A stretch of DNA of 5,337 bases, from NCBI GenBank assembly GCA_029907045.1, contig JARYMR010000099.1, positions 1-5,337 on the forward strand, written 5' to 3'. Of the stretch, positions 1 to 5,037 are shown in pieces. Below the pieces are notes generated by a model that was not told where the DNA came from, searched no databases, and saw only the letters and a program-made list of their open reading frames with translations. The position numbers and the translations under genes were made by a program. Every line of letters begins with the position of its first letter. The stretch's first letter is position 1. Source of the stretch: Candidatus Bathyarchaeota archaeon. Its GTDB lineage: Archaea > Thermoproteota > Bathyarchaeia > Bathyarchaeales > UBA233.

Positions 1-15
1 TTTTGCAAATACATT

Positions 16-26
16 AAGTTAAAATC
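16..26 (+). promoter_or_regulatory. Possible TATA box of the tRNA-Arg gene
   Basis: The AT-rich string TTAAAAT (19-25), preceded by a purine-containing AAG, is centred about 29 bp upstream of the first base of the mature tRNA. That spacing suits an archaeal TBP/TFB promoter starting a few bases before the tRNA. The whole flank is AT-rich, so the box is weakly distinguished from background. Confidence 0.35.
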
Positions 27-50
27 TGAATTTTGCTTATTCTATTGTTT

Positions 51-136
51 GGGCGGGTAGCCTAGCATGGATAGGGCGCAAGCCTCCTAACCAGCGAAGA
101 AAGCTTGTGGTCGTGGGTTCAAATCCCACCCCGCCC
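51..136 (+). tRNA. tRNA-Arg (anticodon CCT) with a 12-nt intron in the anticodon loop
   Basis: A complete cloverleaf can be folded. The acceptor stem GGGCGGG (51-57) pairs perfectly with CCCGCCC (129-135). The D stem GCCT/GGGC (60-63 with 74-77, one T-G pair) encloses a 10-nt loop with the GG pair. The anticodon stem CAAGC/GCTTG (79-83 with 103-107) is perfect. The T arm is GTGGG-TTCAAAT-CCCAC (112-128), and the discriminator is G136. CCA is not encoded. Between the anticodon stem strands lie 19 nt instead of 7. Reading the loop as C-T-CCT-A...A puts the anticodon at 86-88 and leaves an intron at about 90-101, the usual archaeal 37/38 site. The exact junction is ambiguous by one base because of flanking A residues. 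CCT decodes AGG arginine codons, which are used in the neighbouring genes. Confidence 0.93.
90..101 (+). other. Minimal 12-nt tRNA intron (archaeal, splicing-endonuclease type)
   Basis: This insertion sits between tRNA positions 37 and 38. A relaxed bulge-helix-bulge can be drawn: loop bases 84-87 (CTCC) face intron bases 96-99 (GAAG) with three pairs and one C-A mismatch. Three-base bulges lie at 88-90 and 100-102, each cut after its second base. The intron then closes with only a 5-nt loop (91-95) and no inner helix. The presence of an insertion is clear from the sequence. The bulge model and exact boundaries are inferred. Confidence 0.8.
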
Positions 137-163
137 GCTATCACTTTATATTCTTCTTTATTA
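137..163 (+). terminator. T-rich probable termination zone after the tRNA
   Basis: Directly behind the discriminator base the non-template strand is pyrimidine- and T-rich (runs of two or three T within CTTTATATTCTTCTTTATT). Archaeal RNA polymerase stops on U-rich tracts without needing a hairpin, so this is the likely 3' end of the tRNA transcript. There is no long unbroken T run, hence the low score. I see no gene in the rest of the 137-340 gap, only 14-codon or shorter frames. Confidence 0.35.
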
Positions 164-340
164 CGGAACTAGTCCTAACTCTACGGCATGTTTTATTTTG
201 CGCTAATCCCACGGGTTTTACCTTCTAAGCTGTCGCCCAGATAACTTTTGAAGTATTTTCATCCTTCTACATCTATAGGTGCTTATGTTACATCCATAAA
301 ATTTACCTTTACTGGTTTTGACAGAAAGCATATCAAAATT

Positions 341-937
341 TTATTTAGTGAACCGGTCATTTTTCCAAACATCTGCAGAGTCACTATAGCCTCGACTTTC
401 CCAATAGCCAAGCTCCTTCTTTAAAGTGAACTTTATTCTTGTGAGCCACATAGCACTTTTGTATCCATACTTGTCAGGAATAACCAATCGTAATGGGGCG
501 CCTAATCCTTCTTCAAGGAATTTTCCATCGAGTTTATAGGCTAAGAGAACATTATCTTTCAAAAGTTCTTGTAAGGGGAGGGATGTTGTGTATTCATCTG
601 CGCAATGGAAGGAAACAAACTTTGCCTTCTCTTTTGGCTTAACTAAATCAACTATGATTTTAAAGCGAATTCCTTCCCATTTGCAGCCTAAAACGCTCCA
701 TCCCTCAACACAATGAAAATCGCTCACTAATTCAATCTTTGGAAGCTTTTGGATGTCACTCCAACCAAGTCTTAAAGGTTTCTTCACTTCCCCATCAACA
801 ATTAAAGTCCAACTTTCTAGATCGATTTTTGGAACTGGAACGCCAATAGTAGGGTGATCCTTCCCCCATCTTAAATGCTGTTTTATTGGCTTCTGGCCTG
901 GGGGTAAACCTTTAATTGTATGGTTTTCTGATGACAT
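341..937 (-). CDS. Sulfite-oxidase-family molybdopterin oxidoreductase, catalytic domain only (YedY/MsrP-like)
   Basis: This is a 198-residue protein beginning with ATG at 937 and ending with TAA at 341-343. It matches the molybdopterin-binding domain of the sulfite oxidase superfamily. An LPPGQ motif sits near the N terminus (11-15). The expected molybdenum-ligand cysteine is C76 in the block DFHCVEGWS (73-81). A second conserved block FHCADEYTTSL spans 110-120, the substrate/cofactor loop APLRLVIPDKYGYKSAMW spans 147-164, and the family's closing motif YWESRGYS (179-186) is followed by W191 and DR near the end. Family members oxidise or reduce small sulfur or oxyanion substrates. The substrate here is unknown. 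There is no signal peptide, twin-arginine motif, heme domain or membrane segment, so a cytoplasmic location is inferred, unlike exported MsrP. It lies 43 bp behind the radical SAM gene on the same strand. The gap holds a weak TATA-like stretch (967-975), so it may be co-transcribed or have its own promoter. Confidence 0.88.
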   Translation of the reverse strand: MSSENHTIKGLPPGQKPIKQHLRWGKDHPTIGVPVPKIDLESWTLIVDGEVKKPLRLGWSDIQKLPKIELVSDFHCVEGWSVLGCKWEGIRFKIIVDLVKPKEKAKFVSFHCADEYTTSLPLQELLKDNVLLAYKLDGKFLEEGLGAPLRLVIPDKYGYKSAMWLTRIKFTLKKELGYWESRGYSDSADVWKNDRFTK

Positions 938-980
938 AATGATTCAATAATATTTGTGAAATGCTAAAAATAAGGCTTGC

Positions 981-1853
981 TTAAGCCATAGCCTCTTCAG
1001 CCGAATATATTAACCATGAACCGTCGCAGAGAACGGTATTTAAGTGGCTTAAGCCTTCTCGGCATGTTCCGAATTTTATGCCATATTTTTCAGCTATTAA
1101 GCGCATCTTTTCCATAATTTCAAGCCGCAAACTCTTTGGCAAATAAGCATATCTACCAATTCTCTCTCCATTTTCAAAATAGAGAGGTTTCAGTTTTTCC
1201 GCTGCCTTAGGCAATGCCATGCGGAACCTTTGCCAATTATCTGGTTTAACCTTGTAGGTTGAAACTGTTATGTGTTTTATGCCCATTGAAGCAATTGTTT
1301 TGATAAGGTTTTCTTGGTTATCATTTACGAAGGGAATTATGGGATCTATACGGATAGAAGTGGGTATGCCTTTATTAACCAAGGATTCAGCAGCCTTCAA
1401 CCGTTTCGAAGGCAGCGGAGCGTGAGGTTCCATGATTTTTGCGAGTTCATCATCGATGGTAGTTATTGTTAAGGAAACCATTGAAGGCTTCTTTTTTAAA
1501 AGGTCAACATCTCTTGTGACAATGTTGGATTTTGTAATAATCTGAAGCTTACAGCTCTGCTTCGTTAGGATTTCCAAGCATTTCCGTGTCAAACCCATTT
1601 TGGCTTCCAAGTTTGGATATGGCTCTGAAGAATTGGCTAAAGAAATCAATTCACCCTTAAGCTTCATCGCGTTTCTTTCCAATTTTGGAATCAAATCCTT
1701 TTTAGGTCTGCAAAAGAAAAATTTTGGAATATAACTGGAAGCATAACAATAAACGCACTTGTGATCACACCCAGTATAAGGATTAAAAGTTAATTTAGGT
1801 TTACAACTGCAAAGCTTTGAACGCCAAGGATCGAACCGTGAAATTAAATCCAC
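981..1853 (-). CDS. Radical SAM protein of the SplB-like family (COG1533, spore-photoproduct-lyase-like)
   Basis: This 290-residue protein carries the radical SAM cluster motif C29-X3-C33-X2-C36 within the block NPYTGCDHKCVYCYASSY (24-41), which together with RFDPWRS at 6-12 is typical of COG1533. Further family blocks are SSEPYPNLE (75-83), TKSN with IVTRDVDLL (107-119), SLTITTID (127-134), EPHAPLPSKRLKA (142-154) and RIDPIIP (168-174). The C-terminal part has FGTCREG and CDGSW (C264, C276). C15 and C17 lie before the main motif. Bacterial SplB repairs spore photoproduct in DNA. Archaeal and other non-spore relatives have no established substrate, so DNA repair is only a guess. The start is GTG at 1853-1851: an in-frame TGA lies three codons upstream, so no longer reading is possible. 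No Shine-Dalgarno sequence is visible. The gene probably heads a leftward transcript that may include the molybdoenzyme gene. Confidence 0.88.
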   Translation of the reverse strand: MDLISRFDPWRSKLCSCKPKLTFNPYTGCDHKCVYCYASSYIPKFFFCRPKKDLIPKLERNAMKLKGELISLANSSEPYPNLEAKMGLTRKCLEILTKQSCKLQIITKSNIVTRDVDLLKKKPSMVSLTITTIDDELAKIMEPHAPLPSKRLKAAESLVNKGIPTSIRIDPIIPFVNDNQENLIKTIASMGIKHITVSTYKVKPDNWQRFRMALPKAAEKLKPLYFENGERIGRYAYLPKSLRLEIMEKMRLIAEKYGIKFGTCREGLSHLNTVLCDGSWLIYSAEEAMA

Positions 1854-1885
1854 GAAACTTCACTATCTAGATTAATAAGGCATAA

Positions 1886-1899
1886 GGTTAAAAAATATT
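1886..1899 (-). promoter_or_regulatory. Possible TATA box of the leftward radical SAM gene
   Basis: Read on the minus strand this is AATATTTTTTAACC. The T/A core (1888-1895) is centred about 38 bp upstream of the GTG start, which would give a leader of about 12 nt. A second AT-rich candidate, CCTTATTAAT (1871-1880), lies nearer but slightly too close for a leaderless start. Either may serve, because the sequence is AT-rich throughout. Confidence 0.3.
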
Positions 1900-1928
1900 A
1901 ACTTCTTGAACCATCTTTCAAACAACTG

Positions 1929-1936
1929 AAATATAA
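1929..1936 (+). promoter_or_regulatory. TATA box of the candidate small RNA
   Basis: AAATATAA is centred 26-27 bp upstream of G1959, the first base of the long closing stem of the downstream structure. This is the canonical archaeal TATA-to-start spacing, and it is the better-matched TATA box of the intergenic region. No + strand protein start lies within reach, so it points to an RNA product. That conclusion is inferred. Confidence 0.45.
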
Positions 1937-1958
1937 CCTATCGCATACTGCATACTTA

Positions 1959-2054
1959 GCAGGGCTATGGGTTTTGTGTTCTTTTTATCTGCGTACTTCT
2001 ATTAATTTGTCCTTGAACCCTCATAGCCCGCAAGATTATATTTTATAATCTTTT
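1959..2054 (+). ncRNA. Candidate structured small RNA of unknown class
   Basis: The stretch folds into two stacked elements. A long stem joins 1959-1973 to 2016-2031: GC, a bulged A1961, GGGCTATG paired with CATAGCCC (1962-1969 with 2022-2029), a CT bulge (2020-2021), then GGTT with AACC. That gives 14 pairs enclosing a 42-nt, very U-rich, apparently unpaired loop (1974-2015). Directly behind it is a perfect 9-bp hairpin, AAGATTATA-TTT-TATAATCTT (2032-2052), whose 3' side runs into TTTT. A TATA box is correctly spaced upstream. No protein frame occupies it. It lacks C/D boxes, a kink-turn with an ACA box, and any tRNA, RNase P or SRP signature that I can recognise. The inverted repeats are directly visible. 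Transcription and function are inferred. It could instead be a DNA-level repeat or a cis structure between divergent transcripts. Confidence 0.45.
2032..2054 (+). terminator. Hairpin with U tail, probable 3' end of the candidate small RNA
   Basis: A perfect 9-bp inverted repeat with a 3-nt TTT loop ends in TTTT (2051-2054). On the + strand this looks like an intrinsic-style terminator, although the stem is AT-rich. On the opposite strand it would be followed by A residues, so it is oriented for rightward transcription. It could equally be an internal stem of the RNA. Confidence 0.45.
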
Positions 2055-2057
2055 GTA

Positions 2058-2093
2058 GGACCGATAGACTAATTGAAAATTGTCCTCTTTTTT
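2058..2093 (+). terminator. Second, backup U-tract terminator candidate
   Basis: GGAC (2058-2061) can pair with GTCC (2082-2085) around an inner AATT-GAA-AATT hairpin (2071-2081), and the structure is followed by TC and six T residues (2088-2093). The T6 run is the longest in this gap and would by itself favour archaeal termination. If real, it would catch readthrough from the hairpin ending at 2054. Confidence 0.35.
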
Positions 2094-2430
2094 GCGAGTT
2101 TGGGATAAATGTTATATGAGAATTTTCTAGAAGAATCTTATAGAGGAGAAGGCATTTCTAAAGCTGTTGCTTCGGGTAAAAGGTTTGCCTTTTCTAAGGT
2201 TTTACTCTGTATTGGTTTTTGCTGAGAGAATCGTCTTTCTGATTGCTATGCCATTTTCGAAGTAGCGCATATTAGGTGTGTATAAATTTAATTTGCAGAT
2301 ACAAAATCACAATTAAAGGAATATAACAGCACAGCATGCTCAACCAGATATTGAAAGATATGTTTTAACTTATTTCACATAAGATTCAAAGGAAAAAATA
2401 AATGAAGAGAATTGTAGAGAAAATGTAAGG
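2094..2430. other. Non-coding stretch with no convincing gene
   Basis: This stretch belongs to the 622-bp gap between divergent genes. I find no frame with a credible start and protein character. The longest open run is 44 codons (2131-2262, +), hydrophobic and entered through a stop. A small hairpin AAAAGG-TTTG-CCTTTT lies at 2178-2193. TATA-like strings occur at 2281-2290 (TATAAATTTA) and 2319-2326 (GAATATAA); both could initiate rightward transcripts, but neither is placed next to a gene. Confidence 0.5.
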
Positions 2431-2445
2431 CTATACTCTTATTTT
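2431..2445 (+). promoter_or_regulatory. Probable promoter of the PflX-family gene
   Basis: Overlapping AT-rich boxes CTATACT (2431-2437) and TTATTTT (2439-2445) lie 30-45 bp upstream of the ATG at 2476. Initiation about 26 bp after either box gives a leader of only about 8-17 nt, which agrees with the absence of a Shine-Dalgarno sequence before this gene. Confidence 0.4.
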
Positions 2446-2475
2446 GTTGTGGGCGAGTAATATTTTAGAAGAATC

Positions 2476-3567
2476 ATGTGGAGACTCCTGCGTCCAGACG
2501 CAATGGCTGTGCTTAATGACAAGATGGCGAGGAAAAGCCTAAGTAGATATTTTGCTATCGTAGAAGATGAGAAGCCAGCAAAATTTTTGATAGCAAAAAA
2601 ACTTGGCACTGATTTTAGCGAAGACTGTTCTTTAGAAGAACTTTTGCGAAAACACGAAAAACTTACAGAAGAATTCTACAAACTTCAAAGAGAAATCGAC
2701 ACTAAACGAGAAAATTTGAAGACAATGCCAATACCAGAAAAATCTTACCTTGATTTGAAAATAGAAATAGCCAAAAAAATTCTCGTGAACTGCCATTTCT
2801 GCACTCGAAGATGCGGGGTAAACCGAGTTGAAGGAAAACTTGGTTTTTGCAAGTGCGGTTCGGAAATAATGGTTTCGAGCATTTTTGAGCATGTAGGCGA
2901 AGAACCAGAACTTGTGCCTTCTGGAACAATTTTTACCATGGGTTGCACCATGCGCTGTAAACACTGCCAGAACTGGACAATTTCTCAATGGATGGAGAAG
3001 GGAGAAGTTTACAAAATAGAGGATTTGGCTAAGGAAGTTGAAAATTTACGCTTAAGCGGTTGCAGAAATGCTAACCTCGTGGGCGGAGAACCAACACCAT
3101 GGCTGAAACATTGGCTTGAAACTTTCAAGCATGTAAACGTGAATATACCAGTTGTTTGGAACTCAAACACCTATTACAGTCCAGAGACAGCCCAACTTTT
3201 AGCTGGATTCGCAGACGTTTACCTGTTAGATTTCAAGTATGGACCCGGCGAATGTGCTGAAAAAATTTCTGAAGCACCAAACTATTGGGATGTTTGCACA
3301 CGCAATCATCTGGAAGCAAAAAATTATGGCGAACTAATAATTCGCATACTGGTTTTGCCAAGTCATTTGGAGTGCTGCACAAAGCCGATTATAAATTGGA
3401 CAGCTGAAAATTTGGGCGTGGAAACAAGGGTTAACGTGATGTTTCAGTATAGACCCGAGTGGCGAGCTTATGAGATTCCAGAACTGCGCAGAAGACTTAC
3501 TAGAGAAGAGATGGAGAGAGCATTGCATTTTGCTAAGGAAGTGAAACTGACAAATTTTATCAGTTAA
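2476..3567 (+). CDS. pflX: PflX-family radical SAM protein (COG1313, putative glycyl-radical-activating-enzyme-like)
   Basis: This 363-residue protein has two cysteine clusters. The first is the PflX-type block CHFCTRRCGVNRVEG...GFCKCG (106-128, cysteines 106, 109, 113, 125, 127). The second is the radical SAM motif C157-X3-C161-X2-C164 in TMGCTMRCKHCQNW. A GGE motif (VGGEPT, 202-207) contributes to S-adenosylmethionine binding, and DVYLLDFKYGPGE (247-259) and RILVLPSH (290-297) are later family blocks. The fold relates to pyruvate formate-lyase activase, but PflX proteins have no proven substrate, and no glycyl-radical enzyme is encoded here. About 100 residues precede the first cysteine block (with LRPDAM at 5-10, AKFLIAKK at 35-42 and a charged helical stretch at 53-80), making it longer than the bacterial proteins of roughly 300 residues. 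ATG at 2476 is chosen because the LRPD stretch looks conserved from memory of archaeal relatives. A tiny zinc-ribbon gene begins 3 bp after its stop. Confidence 0.88.
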   Translation: MWRLLRPDAMAVLNDKMARKSLSRYFAIVEDEKPAKFLIAKKLGTDFSEDCSLEELLRKHEKLTEEFYKLQREIDTKRENLKTMPIPEKSYLDLKIEIAKKILVNCHFCTRRCGVNRVEGKLGFCKCGSEIMVSSIFEHVGEEPELVPSGTIFTMGCTMRCKHCQNWTISQWMEKGEVYKIEDLAKEVENLRLSGCRNANLVGGEPTPWLKHWLETFKHVNVNIPVVWNSNTYYSPETAQLLAGFADVYLLDFKYGPGECAEKISEAPNYWDVCTRNHLEAKNYGELIIRILVLPSHLECCTKPIINWTAENLGVETRVNVMFQYRPEWRAYEIPELRRRLTREEMERALHFAKEVKLTNFIS

Positions 3568-3570
3568 TAA

Positions 3571-3814
3571 ATGTCTCATAAAGATTTTTACGAAACATAT
3601 ATTTCATCCGCTTGTTTAGAGGATGCTCTTCACGATTTAAACTGGAGATGAAAAGACGCCTAAAATAGTCCTAAATGATGACCTAATTGTCCGTTGGCAT
3701 AAATGTGACATTTGCAGAAACAACGCCTATGCCATTTACATATTGCAACTTGATAAGTGGTATTGTGCTAATTGCATCCATACAGCATGCCAACTATTGG
3801 AAAGTTTGGAATAA
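3571..3814 (+). pseudogene. Small zinc-ribbon protein gene broken by a one-base frameshift
   Basis: ATG at 3571 follows the pflX stop by 3 bp and opens a 26-codon frame (MSHKDFYETY... to TGA at 3649-3651). A second frame without any usable start runs from just after TAA (3638-3640) to the stop at 3812-3814. Its 57 codons encode VRWHKCDICRNN and, after a 16-residue gap, KWYCANC: a clear C-X2-C, X16, C-X2-C zinc ribbon (bases about 3704-3775) plus a further cysteine. Skipping one A in the run 3639-3641 joins the two into a coherent protein of about 80 residues (...LHDL then TGDEKTPKIV...). This is therefore either a recent one-base insertion, an assembly error in a TTTAAA run, or a genuine +1 frameshift. 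I do not recognise the family. Its position suggests co-translation with the PflX protein. Confidence 0.6.
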
Positions 3815-3853
3815 ACAAATTATTTAATCAGTTGCAGTCAACGTTGCTTTTCA

Positions 3854-3873
3854 TTTAAAAACCCTTTTATTTG
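3854..3873 (+). promoter_or_regulatory. Possible TATA box of the 68-residue zinc-ribbon gene
   Basis: TTTAAAAA (3854-3861) and TTTTATTT (3865-3872) are candidate boxes 50-65 bp upstream of ATG 3920. Starts about 26 bp downstream would give leaders of roughly 25-37 nt. The 105-bp gap after the previous zinc-ribbon frame makes an independent promoter reasonable. Confidence 0.35.
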
Positions 3874-3919
3874 ACGGCATACACTCAATTCTTAAGACCA
3901 GAGATAAAATGGGATTAAA

Positions 3920-4126
3920 ATGCCATATTGCCCAGAATGCGGAGGCGAAATGCATTATATATTGGCCACCAAACATTACGTCTGCAAAAGCTGCGGATTA
4001 TCTGTGACACAACAAGAGTTGATGGAACTTAGAGAAAAGCTTAGACCAACTCTTGAGAGGAAGGAGGAAGAGCAGGAAAAGCGGAGAAAAGAATATTTGA
4101 AGTGGTGGCTAAGCAAGAAAAAATAG
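3920..4126 (+). CDS. Small zinc-ribbon protein with a charged helical tail
   Basis: This 68-residue protein has an N-terminal zinc ribbon, C4-X2-C7 and C22-X2-C25, of the form YCPECGGEM...YVCKSCGL. It is followed by a helix very rich in Glu, Lys and Arg (about 31-60) and a WW-containing basic end, KWWLSKKK. The fold suggests a metal-bound protein-protein or nucleic-acid-binding role, like many tiny archaeal zinc ribbons. No specific function can be assigned. Start ATG 3920 puts the first cysteine at residue 4, as is common in this kind of protein. No strong ribosome binding site is seen. A T5 tract lies 15 bp beyond the stop. It stands alone between the PflX/zinc-ribbon pair and the COG1058 gene. 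Confidence 0.85.
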   Translation: MPYCPECGGEMHYILATKHYVCKSCGLSVTQQELMELREKLRPTLERKEEEQEKRRKEYLKWWLSKKK

Positions 4127-4140
4127 GCGCTATTCAACCG

Positions 4141-4145
4141 TTTTT
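4141..4145 (+). terminator. U-tract terminator after the small zinc-ribbon gene
   Basis: Five T residues lie 15 nt after the TAG stop, in ACCGTTTTTAAC, without a hairpin. This is the form expected of an archaeal terminator. A new promoter-like element follows about 40 bp later, consistent with a transcript boundary. Confidence 0.4.
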
Positions 4146-4175
4146 AACAATAAATTAGCAACAGCATAAAAGCAA

Positions 4176-4195
4176 ACAATTTTATTTCAAATTGT
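4176..4195 (+). promoter_or_regulatory. Promoter of the COG1058 gene with an overlapping inverted repeat
   Basis: The perfect inverted repeat ACAATTT-TATTTC-AAATTGT (7-bp arms, 6-bp spacer) overlaps a TATA-like TTTTATTT (4180-4187). Transcription about 26 bp downstream would start near 4210, just before ATG 4219. This argues against the upstream in-frame TTG at 4192, which lies inside the element. A repressor dimer bound here would block the TATA box. That regulatory role is inferred. Confidence 0.4.
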
Positions 4196-4218
4196 CTAAA
4201 AACGGGTACGTGAAAAAT

Positions 4219-5028
4219 ATGGTTCAGCAAATGGAAATAATCTGTGTTGGCAATGAGCTTTTAATTGGCAAAACATTAAACACAAACGCCCAATGGATTG
4301 CTAAACGTGCCACTTCCTTTGGAATAATAGTTAAGCGAATAACAGTTGTAAGCGATGACATCGAAGAAATTGCTAACACTATAAAAGAAGCCTTACAGCG
4401 AAAACCGAGGTTCCTAATAACAACAGGTGGGTTAGGACCAACCTTCGACGACAAAACTTTAGAAGGAATAGCTAAGGCTCTAAACCGCAAATTGGAAGTC
4501 AATGAGAAGGCTTTGAAAATGGTTAGGGAAAAATATGAAGCTTATGCAAAAGCAAGAAAAATTGAAAGGGTGGAGTTGACACCGCCTAGAGTGAAAATGG
4601 CAAGGCTTCCAGAAGAAGCGGATCCATTACCAAATCCGGTCGGCACGGCTCCAGGCGTAAGGATTGATGTTGAAAAAACATTTTTGATAGCCTTACCAGG
4701 CGTTCCATCAGAAATGGAAGCTATTTTTGAGGAATCTGTTGTGCCTCTTCTAAAAAGGGAGGCTGGAAAGGTTGTGTTTTTTGAAACAAGCATTTATGCT
4801 AATAATATTATGGAATCTTCTTTGGCGCCCTTAATTGACAAGACAATGCACGATAATCCTTATGTATATATTAAATCTCATCCAAAAGGCGAAGAGAAAA
4901 AACCGCACATAGAAATCCACTTTTCAACAACCGCTGAAAACTCTAAAATCGCCAAAGACCGTATTGGAAAAGCCATAATTCAGTTGTCAGAGCTTGTGCA
5001 GAAAAGCGGTGGAAAAATCAGAACATAA
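4219..5028 (+). CDS. CinA N-terminal-domain protein (COG1058, nicotinamide-mononucleotide-deamidase-related)
   Basis: From ATG 4219 the protein has 269 residues. It is the molybdopterin-binding-like (MoaB/MogA fold) domain of CinA. Diagnostic blocks, counted from this start, are EIICVGNELLIGKTLNTNA (6-24), TTGGLGPTFDDKT (68-80), NPVGTAPG (139-146) and ALPGVPSEM (158-166). In bacterial CinA this domain hydrolyses ADP-ribose and related nucleotides, and a separate C-terminal domain deamidates NMN. That second domain is absent here, as is usual in archaeal relatives, so a role in pyridine-nucleotide repair is inferred from family only. The longest frame opens with TTG at 4192, but that codon lies inside the likely promoter. 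ATG 4219 or ATG 4231 (giving MEIICVGN) fits the family better. The next gene begins within 9 bp of the stop, so the two are probably co-transcribed. Confidence 0.9.
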   Translation: MVQQMEIICVGNELLIGKTLNTNAQWIAKRATSFGIIVKRITVVSDDIEEIANTIKEALQRKPRFLITTGGLGPTFDDKTLEGIAKALNRKLEVNEKALKMVREKYEAYAKARKIERVELTPPRVKMARLPEEADPLPNPVGTAPGVRIDVEKTFLIALPGVPSEMEAIFEESVVPLLKREAGKVVFFETSIYANNIMESSLAPLIDKTMHDNPYVYIKSHPKGEEKKPHIEIHFSTTAENSKIAKDRIGKAIIQLSELVQKSGGKIRT

Positions 5029-5037
5029 GTGAATAAA

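Noticed and set aside
51..340. tRNA 3' end as an integration (att) site
   Set aside because: The 3' portion of the tRNA is not repeated elsewhere in the window, and no integrase or mobile gene is present.
928..950. CTGATGA and TGATT strings resembling C/D box guide RNA elements
   Set aside because: They lie in and just before the start of the molybdoenzyme gene and lack a properly spaced second box pair.
1959..2031. Reading the long stem as an H/ACA guide RNA or a degenerate tRNA
   Set aside because: No kink-turn, no ACA box at the required spacing, and no T or D arm can be found. The loop is essentially unstructured.
2131..2262. A 44-codon hydrophobic open frame on the + strand
   Set aside because: It is entered through a TAG stop, has no credible start, and its character is what T-rich DNA gives by chance. 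The opposite strand is equally open in short pieces.
2128..2475. Direct repeat TAGAAGAATC at 2128-2137 and again at 2466-2475, just before the pflX start, as a sign of duplication
   Set aside because: The match is only 10 bp and the flanking sequence does not align, so chance in AT-rich DNA is enough.
2632..2988. Antisense open frames within pflX and within the COG1058 gene
   Set aside because: They are reverse-strand shadows of well-supported genes and contain no recognisable motifs.
3636..3642. TTTAAAC slippery heptamer, in frame as T TTA AAC in the broken zinc-ribbon gene, suggesting programmed -1 frameshifting
   Set aside because: A -1 slip leads to a frame that stops after eight codons (TAG at 3666-3668). 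The zinc-ribbon frame needs a +1 shift, so the classic heptamer does not explain it.
4192..4218. TTG start extending the COG1058 protein by nine residues
   Set aside because: The codon lies within the likely promoter element. The family begins close to the EIICVGNELL block, which ATG 4219 or 4231 supplies.
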